From Marinobacter sp. (lineage in GTDB: Bacteria > Pseudomonadota > Gammaproteobacteria > Pseudomonadales > Oleiphilaceae), in NCBI GenBank assembly GCA_018402255.1, contig JAGYIS010000009.1:248001-312000 (forward strand): 64,000 nucleotides of DNA, read 5' to 3'. The notes under the pieces were generated by a model. The model was not told the DNA's origin and made no database searches. It saw only the letters and a list, made by a program, of their open reading frames with translations. Positions 9,487-17,633 of the stretch are shown piece by piece; the stretch's first letter is position 1; every line of letters begins with the position of its first letter. The translations under genes were made by a program, and so were the position numbers.

Positions 9487-10572
9487 ATGTCTGCACTGAC
9501 CAACACACACGACGTTCTTGTCCGTAACCTCGACCTGCTACAAGGGCGGGTTGCGCTTCTGGGCGTTTCCGATCCGGCGGTTCTATCACATTGTGGCACC
9601 ACCGGACTGGCGATGAGTGAGCATGCCGGCATATTCGAGGTGCTGGCCCGTGTGCCCGGATGGCAAGCCTGCTACGGTTATGACGCCCACCAGCTTGAGT
9701 CCGCAGCCTACGATACCGTTGTGGTTTTTCTTCCCAAGGCACGAGCCGAATTGACGTTGCGCCTGACCATGGCCCGTTATTTGGGCCGGGCCGGGGCCAG
9801 GCTGGTGATGATCGGCGAGAAAAAAGAGGGAATCGCCGGTGGTGTCAAGCAGTTTCAGGCGGTTGCCCAAGACTCGGCCAAAGTAGACAGCGCCAGGCAT
9901 TGCCAGGTTTGGGTTGGCGGCAACCAGCAACCGCTGGCCGAGTTTGAGGCGGCAGACTGGGTCGGCTGGACCGATGTGGATTGTGCCGGTGTTGGGTGTT
10001 CGGTGGCAGGAATGCCTGGTGTGTTCAGTGAGGGTTCGCTTGATGATGGCACCCGCTTGCTGCTGCAGACTCTGGCTGAGATTCCCCTCAAAGCCGATCG
10101 GATTCTGGACTTTGCCTGTGGTGCCGGCGTGATTGGCGCCTGGCTGCATGCCGCCAGGGCGCAATCTACCCGGGCAGGCCTGGTCGTCGATGGCGTGGAG
10201 GTTCAGGCGCAGGCGGTGATGTGTGCCGAGGCGACCTACGGCAAGGCGGGCGTTAACGGGCGAATATACCCATCGGATGGCCTTGCTGGCCTCGAGGGGC
10301 GATGGCAGGCGGTGGTGAGCAACCCCCCATTCCACAGTGGCGTAAAGACCGATACCTCGATGACCGAACAGTTCCTGCGGGAAGTGGCTCAGCACCTGGA
10401 GCCTGGTGGCGAGCTGCGCCTGGTCGCCAATAGTTTCCTGCCCTATGAAAGTGAAATACAACGACAGATAGGCGCGGTCGAAAAGCTGGCTCAGGATCGA
10501 AGATTTACCGTATACCGGGCTTTTCGTCGCGGTGGTGCTGGTGTTCTGCCCATAAAAAAGCCCCTGGGGTAA
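9487..10572 (+). CDS. rsmC: 16S rRNA guanine-N2 methyltransferase, RsmC-like (m2G1207)
   Basis: It is 361 aa with two tandem Rossmann-like halves, the RsmC/RlmG layout. The C-terminal catalytic half has the SAM motif [10 protein letters not shown] near residue 215 and the target-base motif VSNPPFHSG near residue 280. The downstream [31 protein letters not shown] is characteristic of RsmC, which methylates G1207 in 16S rRNA in the 30S subunit. The start is uncertain: ATG at 9472 or TTG at 9466 are in frame and no start has a strong ribosome site. A paralogous RlmG-type gene follows after 167 bases. The extreme 3' end carries a minus-strand terminator. Confidence 0.85.
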   Translation: MSALTNTHDVLVRNLDLLQGRVALLGVSDPAVLSHCGTTGLAMSEHAGIFEVLARVPGWQACYGYDAHQLESAAYDTVVVFLPKARAELTLRLTMARYLGRAGARLVMIGEKKEGIAGGVKQFQAVAQDSAKVDSARHCQVWVGGNQQPLAEFEAADWVGWTDVDCAGVGCSVAGMPGVFSEGSLDDGTRLLLQTLAEIPLKADRILDFACGAGVIGAWLHAARAQSTRAGLVVDGVEVQAQAVMCAEATYGKAGVNGRIYPSDGLAGLEGRWQAVVSNPPFHSGVKTDTSMTEQFLREVAQHLEPGGELRLVANSFLPYESEIQRQIGAVEKLAQDRRFTVYRAFRRGGAGVLPIKKPLG

Positions 10573-10577
10573 GGGGC
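10554..10577 (-). terminator. Intrinsic terminator on minus strand
   Basis: Read on the minus strand, GCCCCT and AGGGGC form a 6-bp GC-rich stem (loop TACCCC) followed at once by TTTTTT. In the plus direction the stem is followed by GAAAGG, so it works only for minus-strand transcripts. It overlaps the last codons of rsmC. Confidence 0.65.
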
Positions 10578-10656
10578 GAAAGGTAATGTCCGGAAAAATA
10601 CCGGGTATCCGGGTGTGAAGGGCCGGATACCGTAACCGGAAAGGGTGTTCGGCGTG
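10554..10656 (-). ncRNA. Candidate minus-strand small RNA between rsmC and rlmG
   Basis: On the minus strand a promoter-like pair TTTACT (10691-10686) and TTATAG (10667-10662) is spaced by 18 bases. About 100 bases of hairpins follow: TGTTC/GAACA near the 5' end, a 9-bp stem GGTATCCGG/CCGGATACC (10604-10612 with 10623-10631) flanked by a further TCCGG/CCGGA pairing, and a terminator ending in six U. No convincing ORF fits. Both flanking genes run the other way, so a terminator in this direction has no other visible purpose. The identity of the RNA is not recognised. Confidence 0.5.
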
Positions 10657-10739
10657 AACATCTATAACTTAGGGCTTATTTCTAGAGTAAACAGCCTAGA
10701 ATCCCCAATTTGTGTGAAAGTCGGAAAAGGTTGCCCGAA

Positions 10740-11876
10740 ATGACAAGCGCCAGAGTTGAGTTCGTTACGGGTGAGATGACCCTGTGCAGGCCGGGCGTCG
10801 ACGACAACACGCTGCGCGCATGGGATGCGGCAGACGAGGGCCTGCTTGAGCAGGCGTGGCAGACATTGCCCGTTGGCCAGAGCCGGGTGCTGGTTGTCGA
10901 TGACCAGTTTGGTGCCCTTACTCTGGGGCTTTCCGGGTATGCACCCTGTACGGTTGCGGACAGCGCAGTTTTGGCCGGTGCTCTGATAGCCAATGCGGCG
11001 TTGAATCCAGACCTTCCAGAGCCTCCACGGCCGCTTCATTGGCAGCGTCCGCCCGCCGGACCGTTCGATCTTGTGGTTATGCGTATACCCCGGCAAGCCG
11101 AGTACCTGGGTTGGCTGCTCCGCTGGGTTAATAGTGTTCTGGGTGAGGGTGGTTATTTGCTGGCCGGTGGCATGATCAAACACCTGCCGGACCGGAGCGT
11201 CGATTTGTTTGCCGGCGCGGTGACCACCCGAGCAGTCCTGCCCGCCCGAAAAAAGGCCAGAGTGGTGGTTTGTCAGCGTGGACCGGCAACACTGGCGGGG
11301 TGGCCTGGAACCTGGAAAGGCTACTCGGTGCCTGGACTGCCGATGCCGGTTGAGGCGATGCCGGCGGTCTTTGCCCGTGACAAGCTGGATATCGGTACAC
11401 GGGAATTATTGCCCTTGATCGCGCCGGTGGTGACGCAATTGCCTGAGGGCTCCAGGGTACTTGATCTGGCTTGTGGCAACGGGGTTCTGGGTTTGACCGC
11501 GCGGGCCTGCCGGGGTGATATTCAGGTGGATTTCAGTGACGTGTCGAGTCAGGCCATCGCCAGTGTCCAGCACAATCTGGCGGGGGCTGGCGGAGACGCC
11601 CGGTCTACCCTGTTTCATAGTGATGGCATTGATGACGCTGCGGGTCAGTACCAGCTTATCCTGCTTAATCCACCGTTTCATGAGGGTGGCGTTGTTGGCG
11701 ACCATATAGCCCTGCGTCTGTTTCGAGACGCGGCTGAGCATCTGGCTCCCAATGGCCGATTACTGATGGTTGGCAACCGCCACCTGGGCTATTACCAAAC
11801 CCTCAAGCGCTATTTCGGTCGCGTTGAGCAGCGGGGCGCCAGCCCTCGATTTGTGGTCTTTGAGGCTCGCCGTTGA
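10740..11876 (+). CDS. rlmG: 23S rRNA guanine-N2 methyltransferase, RlmG-like (m2G1835)
   Basis: It is 378 aa with two tandem methyltransferase folds; the N-terminal half is degenerate. The catalytic half shows LDLACGNGVLGLTA near residue 245 and LNPPFHEGG near residue 310, ending RLLMVGNRHLGYYQTLKRYFG, a typical RlmG C-terminus. RlmG makes m2G1835 in 23S rRNA. I start at ATG 10740, with AAAAGG upstream, rather than at an in-frame TTG at 10710. It is convergent with ribE, only four bases away, with no visible terminator between them. Confidence 0.87.
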   Translation: MTSARVEFVTGEMTLCRPGVDDNTLRAWDAADEGLLEQAWQTLPVGQSRVLVVDDQFGALTLGLSGYAPCTVADSAVLAGALIANAALNPDLPEPPRPLHWQRPPAGPFDLVVMRIPRQAEYLGWLLRWVNSVLGEGGYLLAGGMIKHLPDRSVDLFAGAVTTRAVLPARKKARVVVCQRGPATLAGWPGTWKGYSVPGLPMPVEAMPAVFARDKLDIGTRELLPLIAPVVTQLPEGSRVLDLACGNGVLGLTARACRGDIQVDFSDVSSQAIASVQHNLAGAGGDARSTLFHSDGIDDAAGQYQLILLNPPFHEGGVVGDHIALRLFRDAAEHLAPNGRLLMVGNRHLGYYQTLKRYFGRVEQRGASPRFVVFEARR

Positions 11877-11880
11877 CCTT

Positions 11881-12504
11881 CTAGTTACTGATGGTTTGCG
11901 GGCGGTCGTAACCAAGCCTGGCCAGGGTGTCCACGATGGTTTGGGTCTGGCTATCCACCTCGATGTTGACACTCTGCCCCTCTGCCACGGTTCCGAAGGT
12001 GGTTGCGCGCAGGGTTTCCGGGATCAGGTGTACATTGAAGCGGTTATCCTTTACCTCGCCGATGGTCAAACTGGCCCCATTGATGGCGATATAGCCCTTG
12101 GCAAACACGTATTTGGTCCAGGCCGGCGGGATTTCAAACCACAGGGTGACGTTATTCTCCGGGCGGATGATCTCAACGATTCTGGCGCTTGTATGGATGT
12201 GACCACTCAGCAAGTGGCCGCCGATTTCATCGCCGATGCGGGCGGCCCGCTCAAAGTTTACGGTATCGCCCGGGGACAGCTCGCCCAACGTCGTCAAACG
12301 GAGGGTTTCCTGCATAGCGTCGAAGTACAGTTGGCTGCCCTGTTGTCGGGTAACGGTCAGGCAGGTGCCGTTGATGGCGACTGAAGCTCCGATGGTCACG
12401 CCCTCAACCTTGGTGGCAGGAAAGTCGATCACCAGAGTGCTCAGGCCCGGAGCGGCAATAATCTCGGTCACTTTTGCGATACCCTGAACAATGCCGGTAA
12501 ACAT
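11881..12504 (-). CDS. ribE: Riboflavin synthase alpha subunit
   Basis: It is 207 aa and converts two 6,7-dimethyl-8-ribityllumazine molecules to riboflavin plus a pyrimidine. Two lumazine-binding repeats are visible: MFTGIVQGIAKV... with GTCLTV, then HIHTSARI... with NGASLTIGEV. The ATG at 12504 gives the invariant MFTGIV start and is preceded by AGGAGAAGG. It stands apart from other rib genes, which are not in the window. The C-terminal tail after the second repeat is of ordinary length. Confidence 0.95.
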   Translation of the reverse strand: MFTGIVQGIAKVTEIIAAPGLSTLVIDFPATKVEGVTIGASVAINGTCLTVTRQQGSQLYFDAMQETLRLTTLGELSPGDTVNFERAARIGDEIGGHLLSGHIHTSARIVEIIRPENNVTLWFEIPPAWTKYVFAKGYIAINGASLTIGEVKDNRFNVHLIPETLRATTFGTVAEGQSVNIEVDSQTQTIVDTLARLGYDRPQTISN

Positions 12505-12661
12505 AAGCCTTCTCCTGAACCCTGAATGATCGGGCAAGGATACCGGCGGCTGGCGCCCTTGCCAAGAAAGACTGCCCGGGATGTGTCGGTATATCGGACA
12601 TTCAAGAAAGCGGTAGCAAGGCCGATACTACACGAAGAACCTGTTTATGAAAGGTAGCCGC

Positions 12662-13543
12662 ATGGCCGAGCAATCTGCACCAGAGACAATCGATGATGCC
12701 ACCGCCACTGGCGCTGTGTTGCGGCCTGGTCGTGCAGCCGATCCTGTACCGGGGACAACGCAAACAGCGCTGAACGCGGCCCAACGTACAGCCGCACTGC
12801 AGACGATTGAAGACGAGGCGAACGAAGATTCCGCGGAAGCGACGCCTGCAGAGCAGGGCGATGAAGATGCCAGTGCGGAAGCGAAAGGCGATATCGAGCA
12901 AGCGTTGGCAGAGTCCAGGCAGAGGAAGCTCAGGCTGATACTGCGCCAGTGCGATCGGGTACTGTTGATGGATTTCGACCTCTTGGCGATGTCGGACTGG
13001 CCTGACAACTACGACATGGCGGCGGCGCGCCGGAGCCGGGATCTTTGGGTATTCAGCGCTCTGGTCGCGGCGTCCATTTTCCTGAGTGGGCTAACCGGCT
13101 TTATTCCTGCCTGGATCGCCGGAGGTGGCTTCGGTGCCTTTGTGATCATTTTGTTGTTGGGTGTTCCGTTTGTCCGGCGTGTCTACACCGGTAAACCCTC
13201 TTATCTGGATTTGGTGTTCAAACGGCAGCGCTTGCTGAAAGATGCTCGCAAGCATATTGAGCATCTTGAAGGTAAGGATGGGTTGATCTGGCAGTGCGCG
13301 CGCATGGCAGAACACAACCCGGCCCTGAAACATACCCGGTTCAGCGATCTGGTCAGGCTCAGTGAACAACGTATTCTGGTCCGGAACATCACGCGCAGGG
13401 AATACGTGCGTCTATATCTGATCTACCTGCTGGAGGCAGAAAAGGCTTACAGTCGCGTTCAGCAGGCGTTTTTTGAGGGCAATGAAGAGGCCATCGACAA
13501 GGGATGGCGGTCAGTGGCGGCGGAGCCGGTCGAGCGAACTTGA
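12662..13543 (+). CDS. Hypothetical inner-membrane protein with acidic N-terminus
   Basis: It is 293 aa. Residues 1-85 are acidic, Ala/Thr/Glu-rich and probably disordered. Two transmembrane helices lie near residues 128-145 and 150-175 (LVAASIFLSGLTGFIPAWI and FGAFVIILLLGVPFV). The C-terminal 110 residues are a charged cytoplasmic helical region. The start follows AAAGG; an in-frame ATG five codons upstream is possible. It runs divergent from ribE and directly toward psrA, whose promoter -35 element overlaps its stop codon. I do not recognise a family or function. Confidence 0.65.
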   Translation: MAEQSAPETIDDATATGAVLRPGRAADPVPGTTQTALNAAQRTAALQTIEDEANEDSAEATPAEQGDEDASAEAKGDIEQALAESRQRKLRLILRQCDRVLLMDFDLLAMSDWPDNYDMAAARRSRDLWVFSALVAASIFLSGLTGFIPAWIAGGGFGAFVIILLLGVPFVRRVYTGKPSYLDLVFKRQRLLKDARKHIEHLEGKDGLIWQCARMAEHNPALKHTRFSDLVRLSEQRILVRNITRREYVRLYLIYLLEAEKAYSRVQQAFFEGNEEAIDKGWRSVAAEPVERT

Positions 13544-13583
13544 CATCACTCCGCTTCAAACGTATGTTTCAAACAGACGTTTG
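13540..13583 (+). promoter_or_regulatory. psrA promoter with overlapping PsrA-type operator
   Basis: TTGACA at 13540-13545, a 17-bp spacer and TATGTT at 13563-13568 form a good sigma-70 promoter. From 13557 to 13583 lies an imperfect 27-bp palindrome whose halves match at 12 of 13 positions. It can be read as two adjacent PsrA boxes of the form (G/C)AAAC-N4-GTTT(G/C): CAAACGTATGTTTC and CAAACAGACGTTTG. The operator covers the -10 element, so repression of psrA by its own product is the natural reading. Confidence 0.75.
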
Positions 13584-13603
13584 CTAGAGGCACTGATAAC
13601 AAT

Positions 13604-14281
13604 ATGGCGCAGTCTGATACCGTTGACCGCATTCTAGACGCTGCTGAGGAGCTGTTCGCCGAGCGGGGATTCTCCGAAACCTCTCTGCGGATGATCACCA
13701 GTAAGGCTAAAGTAAATCTGGCCGCTGTCAATTATCACTTTGGGTCGAAAAACGCATTGATTCACGCTGTGTTTGCGCGGTTTCTTTCGCCTTTCTCTGC
13801 CACCCTCGAAACGGCCTTTGACAATCTCGAAGAACGCTGCGATGGCCAGCCGCCCACGTTGTACCAGACATTATGGGCGCTGACCGAAAGCGCCGTGCGT
13901 ATGCCGCAACGTAATGATCGTGGCATCTCCATCTTCATGCGATTGTTAGGTCTGGCCTACACCCAATCCCAGGGCCACCTTCGCAAGTTTCTTGAGCAGG
14001 AGTATAGCCAGCCCTTTGGTCGCTTCATGCGATTGCTGAAAGAGGCGACCCCGGAACTGTCCTCGGTTGACCGGTACTGGCGCATTCAGTTTATGCTCGG
14101 GGCGACAGCCTTTACCATGTCCAGCAGCGATGCGCTGCGGGATATTCTGCAGAACAAGACCGGCATTGAAACCTCCGTTCAGGAGATTGCCGCGCGGCTG
14201 GTGCCATTCCTTGCCGCTGGCATGCAGGCACCCGATAAATTGCTGGTGCCCCCGCCCGAGAGTAAAGTCTCGGTTGCCTGA
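13604..14281 (+). CDS. psrA: TetR-family regulator PsrA
   Basis: It is 225 aa. The N-terminal helix-turn-helix region (DRILDAAEELFAERGFSETSLRMIT then VNLAAVNYHFGSKNALIHAVF) and the ligand domain (SIFMRLLGLAYTQSQGHLRKFLEQEY, FMLGATAFTMS) match Pseudomonas PsrA closely as I remember it. PsrA senses long-chain fatty acids, represses beta-oxidation genes and activates rpoS in Pseudomonas. The upstream operator fits the known PsrA box and supports autorepression. Whether the same targets are controlled here cannot be read from this window. The first in-frame ATG is used; GAGG lies rather far upstream. Confidence 0.88.
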   Translation: MAQSDTVDRILDAAEELFAERGFSETSLRMITSKAKVNLAAVNYHFGSKNALIHAVFARFLSPFSATLETAFDNLEERCDGQPPTLYQTLWALTESAVRMPQRNDRGISIFMRLLGLAYTQSQGHLRKFLEQEYSQPFGRFMRLLKEATPELSSVDRYWRIQFMLGATAFTMSSSDALRDILQNKTGIETSVQEIAARLVPFLAAGMQAPDKLLVPPPESKVSVA

Positions 14282-14337
14282 CCTTCCCCGCCTCGGGTAG
14301 GCTTCCCCTGGTATTAACCGGAGGGAGCCTTGCCCCT

Positions 14338-14838
14338 GTGAGCACCCAATCCAGACATGCCGCCCGTGTGGCGATCTCTCTTGCGGAGCAGACTCTGCTG
14401 CTGCTGGCGCCGAACGGCGATGAGTTGGCCCGTTACGGCGTTTCGACAGCGCTTAATGGCCCGGGCCAGCAAAATGCCAGTGGCTGCACCCCGCTTGGTG
14501 AACATTATGTCCGGGCCATGATCGGTGCCGGATTGCCACTGAATACGGTATTCAAAGCGCGCCGGCCCACCGGAGAGTTGTATACTCCCGAGCTTGCCTC
14601 AGCACACCCGGACAGAGACTGGATTCTTTCACGGATTCTCTGGTTATGCGGAGTAGAACGGGGGCGCAATCGTGGTCCGGGAGTCGATACTTTTCGCCGC
14701 TTTATCTACATTCACGGCACACCCGACACCGAGCCCATGGGCGTTGCTCGCTCCCATGGCTGTATTCGAATGCGCAATGAAGATGTTGCGGATCTTTTCG
14801 ATCGGGTTTCCGCGGGCACCCGGGTAACCATCAATTAA
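14338..14838 (+). CDS. L,D-transpeptidase (YkuD domain), short form
   Basis: It is 166 aa, little more than the YkuD catalytic domain. The active-site motif SHGCIRM places the catalytic cysteine at residue 142 with histidine at 140, and IHGTPD supplies the upstream conserved histidine. The family cross-links peptidoglycan or attaches lipoproteins to it using a cysteine nucleophile. No signal peptide is seen; the short basic N-terminus may be incomplete or secretion may use another route. The start is GTG, with GGAGGGAGC about ten bases upstream. mscS follows after 23 bases, so co-transcription is likely. Confidence 0.85.
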   Translation: MSTQSRHAARVAISLAEQTLLLLAPNGDELARYGVSTALNGPGQQNASGCTPLGEHYVRAMIGAGLPLNTVFKARRPTGELYTPELASAHPDRDWILSRILWLCGVERGRNRGPGVDTFRRFIYIHGTPDTEPMGVARSHGCIRMRNEDVADLFDRVSAGTRVTIN

Positions 14839-14861
14839 GCAGATTCGCTTAGAGGGACAGG

Positions 14862-16068
14862 ATGATCGGAGAAACCATAGGCATTTTGAACAGCTGGATT
14901 AAAGATTTCGGAATGCTGTCCGAAGGCTGGCGCGCTGCCATTCTGATTTTTGTGCTGGTGTTCGGAACCGCCGTTGTGGCCTTTATCGCATCTCGGGTGA
15001 TCGGTGTGCTGGAGCAAAAGTTCAGTTCCACCCGTAACCTTTGGGATGATGCGTCTATTGCACGCCGCCCGTAAGCCAGCTGTAGCGTTCATCTGGTTGC
15101 AGGGCGTTTATTGGGCGGCAGAAGTGGCGTACCATTTTTCCGAGGCGGAAATCTTCACCGCCAACGGCACCCTCTTGCAGATTGGTTTCGTGTGGGTGGT
15201 CGTCTGGGCGATGCTGCGCATGGTCAAAGAAGCCGAGAGAATTCTGGTTTCTCCGGTCAAGATGCGCAAACCTATGGATTACACCACGGTGAATGCCATC
15301 AGCAAGTTGCTGCGTGCTGTTGTCATCATTACGGCAGTCCTGACCGCACTGCAAACCCTGGGCTTCAGTATTTCCGGTGTTCTGGCCTTTGGTGGTGTGG
15401 GTGGTATCGCGGTCGGCTTTGCCGCAAAAGACTTGCTGGCAAACTTCTTTGGCGGTTTCATTATTCATCTGGATCGCCCGTTCAAGGTGGGAGACTGGGT
15501 GCGCTCGCCGGACAGGAACATTGAAGGTACGGTGGAGCACATCGGCTGGCGATTGAGCACCATAAGGACCTTCGACCAGCGCCCACTCTATGTACCCAAT
15601 GCAGCGTTCACCACCATTGCCGTGGAAAACCCGTCGCGCATGTTCAACCGCCGGATCTCCGAGACAATTGGTATCCGGTACGCGGATATCAATTCCATGA
15701 AGCAAATCGTGGATGATATTCGTGACATGCTGAAAAACCACGAGGAGATTGATCTGGATCGCACCCTGATCGTCAATTTCCTCGCCTATGGGCCATCCTC
15801 CCTGGATATCATGGTCTATACCTTTACCAAGACCACCCAGTGGGTGCGTTTTCATGAAATCAAAGAAGATGTTCTGCTGAAAATCAGTGACATCATTCAA
15901 GGCTACGGCGCGGAGATTGCCTTCCCGACTCGAACTCTGCACCTGCCGGAGGGCGTGAAAGTCAATGGCGACAGTGAGGAATCGCAGTCGTCCGGGAAGG
16001 AGAGCGAGGACGCTGGGGCGCAAAACTCAGGCAAGCAGTTGGAGAGCCAGAATGACAGCAGTCGCTGA
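14862..16068 (+). pseudogene. MscS-family mechanosensitive channel, interrupted by a +1 frameshift
   Basis: The gene starts at ATG 14862 after AGAGGGACAGG and reads MIGETIGILNSW with a transmembrane helix, then stops at 15074. The rest of the channel continues in the next frame to 16068: membrane helices near 15130-15220 and 15290-15360, then the MscS pore and beta domain (GVGGIAVGFAAKDLLANFFGG, FKVGDWV, GTVEHIGWR). Around GCGTCTATTG one extra base near 15054 explains the break; without it the protein is 401 aa and reads ...LWDDAL/LHAARKP.... The 3' end overlaps the mtip start by 17 bases. It may be a real null allele or a sequence error. Confidence 0.85.
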
Positions 16069-16840
16069 TAGCAGGCCGGTCGGAATCATCGGTGGGACCG
16101 GGCTGACCAGCCTCAGTGATCTCACCATCGTGGGCGAGGAGAATGCCTCCAACCGTTGGGGAGAAGCGTCCTCTACTCTGGTTCATGGTGTGTTGGGGGA
16201 GCAGAAAGTGATCTTTCTGGCCCGTCACGGCAATCCGCACCGGATTCCGCCCCATGAGGTCAACTATCGGGCGAATATCCAGGCGCTCTACGATGCCGGA
16301 GTCCGAACCCTGGTGGGGGTGAATGCCGTCGGCGGTATCCACCGTGACATGGGTCCGGCACACGTGGTGATCCCGGACCAGTTGATTGATTACACCTGGG
16401 GGCGCGCCAGCACTTTTTTTGAGGGCGAGTTAGAGCAGGTTACCCACATAGACTTCACCTGGCCTTACGATAACGAGGGTCGCGAGTTGCTGATCGGCTC
16501 AGCGACCAAGGCCGGGGTGCCATTCTCGGGGTTCGGGGTGTATGGCGCTACCCAGGGGCCAAGGCTGGAAACTGCAGCGGAGATCCGCCGTATGGAGCGC
16601 GATGGTTGCGATATCGTGGGAATGACCGGTATGCCAGAGGCCGTGCTGGCCGCTGAACTCGGTATGCGTTACGTCAGCCTGGGGCTGGTGGTGAACTGGG
16701 CCGCCGGCAAGTCCGACCACATCATCACCATGGCCGAGATCGAAGAGGCCATCGAGCAGGGGATGTCTGGCGTCAAGCAGATCCTTGAGCGCTCAATGGC
16801 CGGTCTTGGTCGACTCAGCTACCTGCCTCAACCCGCTTGA
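16052..16840 (+). CDS. S-methyl-5'-thioinosine phosphorylase / MTAP-like purine nucleoside phosphorylase
   Basis: It is 262 aa, family-length for PNP/MTAP. Visible motifs are IIGGTGL for phosphate, LARHGNPHRIPPHEVNYRAN, NAVGGI, and the substrate loop GATQGPRLETAAEI...GCDIVGMTGMPEA. In Pseudomonas the homologous gene in this position encodes methylthioinosine phosphorylase, which cleaves MTI formed from methylthioadenosine in polyamine salvage. The neighbourhood (csiV, mfd, gap) matches that locus. The start ATG follows GGAGAG and lies inside the 3' end of mscS. The last 26 bases overlap the convergent csiV gene. Confidence 0.85.
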   Translation: MTAVADSRPVGIIGGTGLTSLSDLTIVGEENASNRWGEASSTLVHGVLGEQKVIFLARHGNPHRIPPHEVNYRANIQALYDAGVRTLVGVNAVGGIHRDMGPAHVVIPDQLIDYTWGRASTFFEGELEQVTHIDFTWPYDNEGRELLIGSATKAGVPFSGFGVYGATQGPRLETAAEIRRMERDGCDIVGMTGMPEAVLAAELGMRYVSLGLVVNWAAGKSDHIITMAEIEEAIEQGMSGVKQILERSMAGLGRLSYLPQPA

Positions 16841-17603
16841 AGAACACCAGCACGCCGATGGTCGGGGAATCAATAAAATGAATCTCTTCACTGCGCATCC
16901 GGCGTGTTTCCCGTATCCAGGTAACCAGTTGCAGCGGCGCGACAGCGGGTGTTTGGTCGATCTCAAGGGAGCCCGCAACGGAGTTGCCTGAGTCCGTCTG
17001 AATTGCGGTGAGTTGATCTGCATCCGGCTCGGCCGGCTGCTCCAGGGGCAAGTCGATCGCGACCGGCTGCAACGCGTCCTGGTTGATCATCCAGTGGTTC
17101 AGGTGCACGCCCACGTGCAAAAACCGCTGGCGGTCAACCTCGATGAACCCCTCCACCCCGTGCTGACCGGCTTCCGCCAGCCAGTCGCCAATGGCTACTT
17201 GCAGTGGTTCGCCGTCGTAATCCGGCGGAAATGCCTCATACCATCCGGTTGCTGCCAGCACCCGATAGTTTCCGCTGCGCTCGAGCCTTGCCGCAGCCTG
17301 GTTCAGGTGCAGTTCTGAGCGGGGAACTAGCTTGAGGTCACTGCGGTGACTGCCGTCTTGCTGTGCTACCCACAAGGCTTTATCAGACTGGACCGTTGGT
17401 TCAACTTGCTTACCCGACATCTGCTCTTCAATGCCTTCGGGCTCTACCAGGCGTTCCAGAATGACGAATTCAGCCCGATAGTAGTCTTTAGGGACGCTGC
17501 CTGACGTGCTCTGTGCCATCAATGTTGAGGGGGCGAGAGCGAAGGCCACAGCCAGAGTGGCTCCGGCCATAACGGGCCTTGAACAGAGAGATTGGGCTTG
17601 CAA
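16815..17603 (-). CDS. CsiV-like periplasmic peptidoglycan-binding protein
   Basis: It is 262 aa with a signal peptide (residues 1-31, ending STLMAQ). The body has the CsiV features: YYRAEFVILERL near the start, YRVLAATGWYEAFPPD mid-protein, and the end RRMRSEEIHFIDSPTIGVLVFFKRV. CsiV was described in Vibrio as a partner needed for a wall hydrolase/synthase response; elsewhere its role is inferred. I favour a TTG start because AGGTGGAG precedes it and it supplies a basic N-region; an ATG 11 codons in lacks that. It follows mfd by 30 bases and is probably in the same operon. Confidence 0.75.
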   Translation of the reverse strand: MQAQSLCSRPVMAGATLAVAFALAPSTLMAQSTSGSVPKDYYRAEFVILERLVEPEGIEEQMSGKQVEPTVQSDKALWVAQQDGSHRSDLKLVPRSELHLNQAAARLERSGNYRVLAATGWYEAFPPDYDGEPLQVAIGDWLAEAGQHGVEGFIEVDRQRFLHVGVHLNHWMINQDALQPVAIDLPLEQPAEPDADQLTAIQTDSGNSVAGSLEIDQTPAVAPLQLVTWIRETRRMRSEEIHFIDSPTIGVLVFFKRVEAGS

Positions 17604-17633
17604 GAGTCTTACTCCACCTGAATCGTTGTTGGC

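Noticed and set aside
15055..16023. 322-aa minus-strand open frame over mscS
   Set aside because: Opposite strand carries the conserved MscS domain; the translation has no family features.
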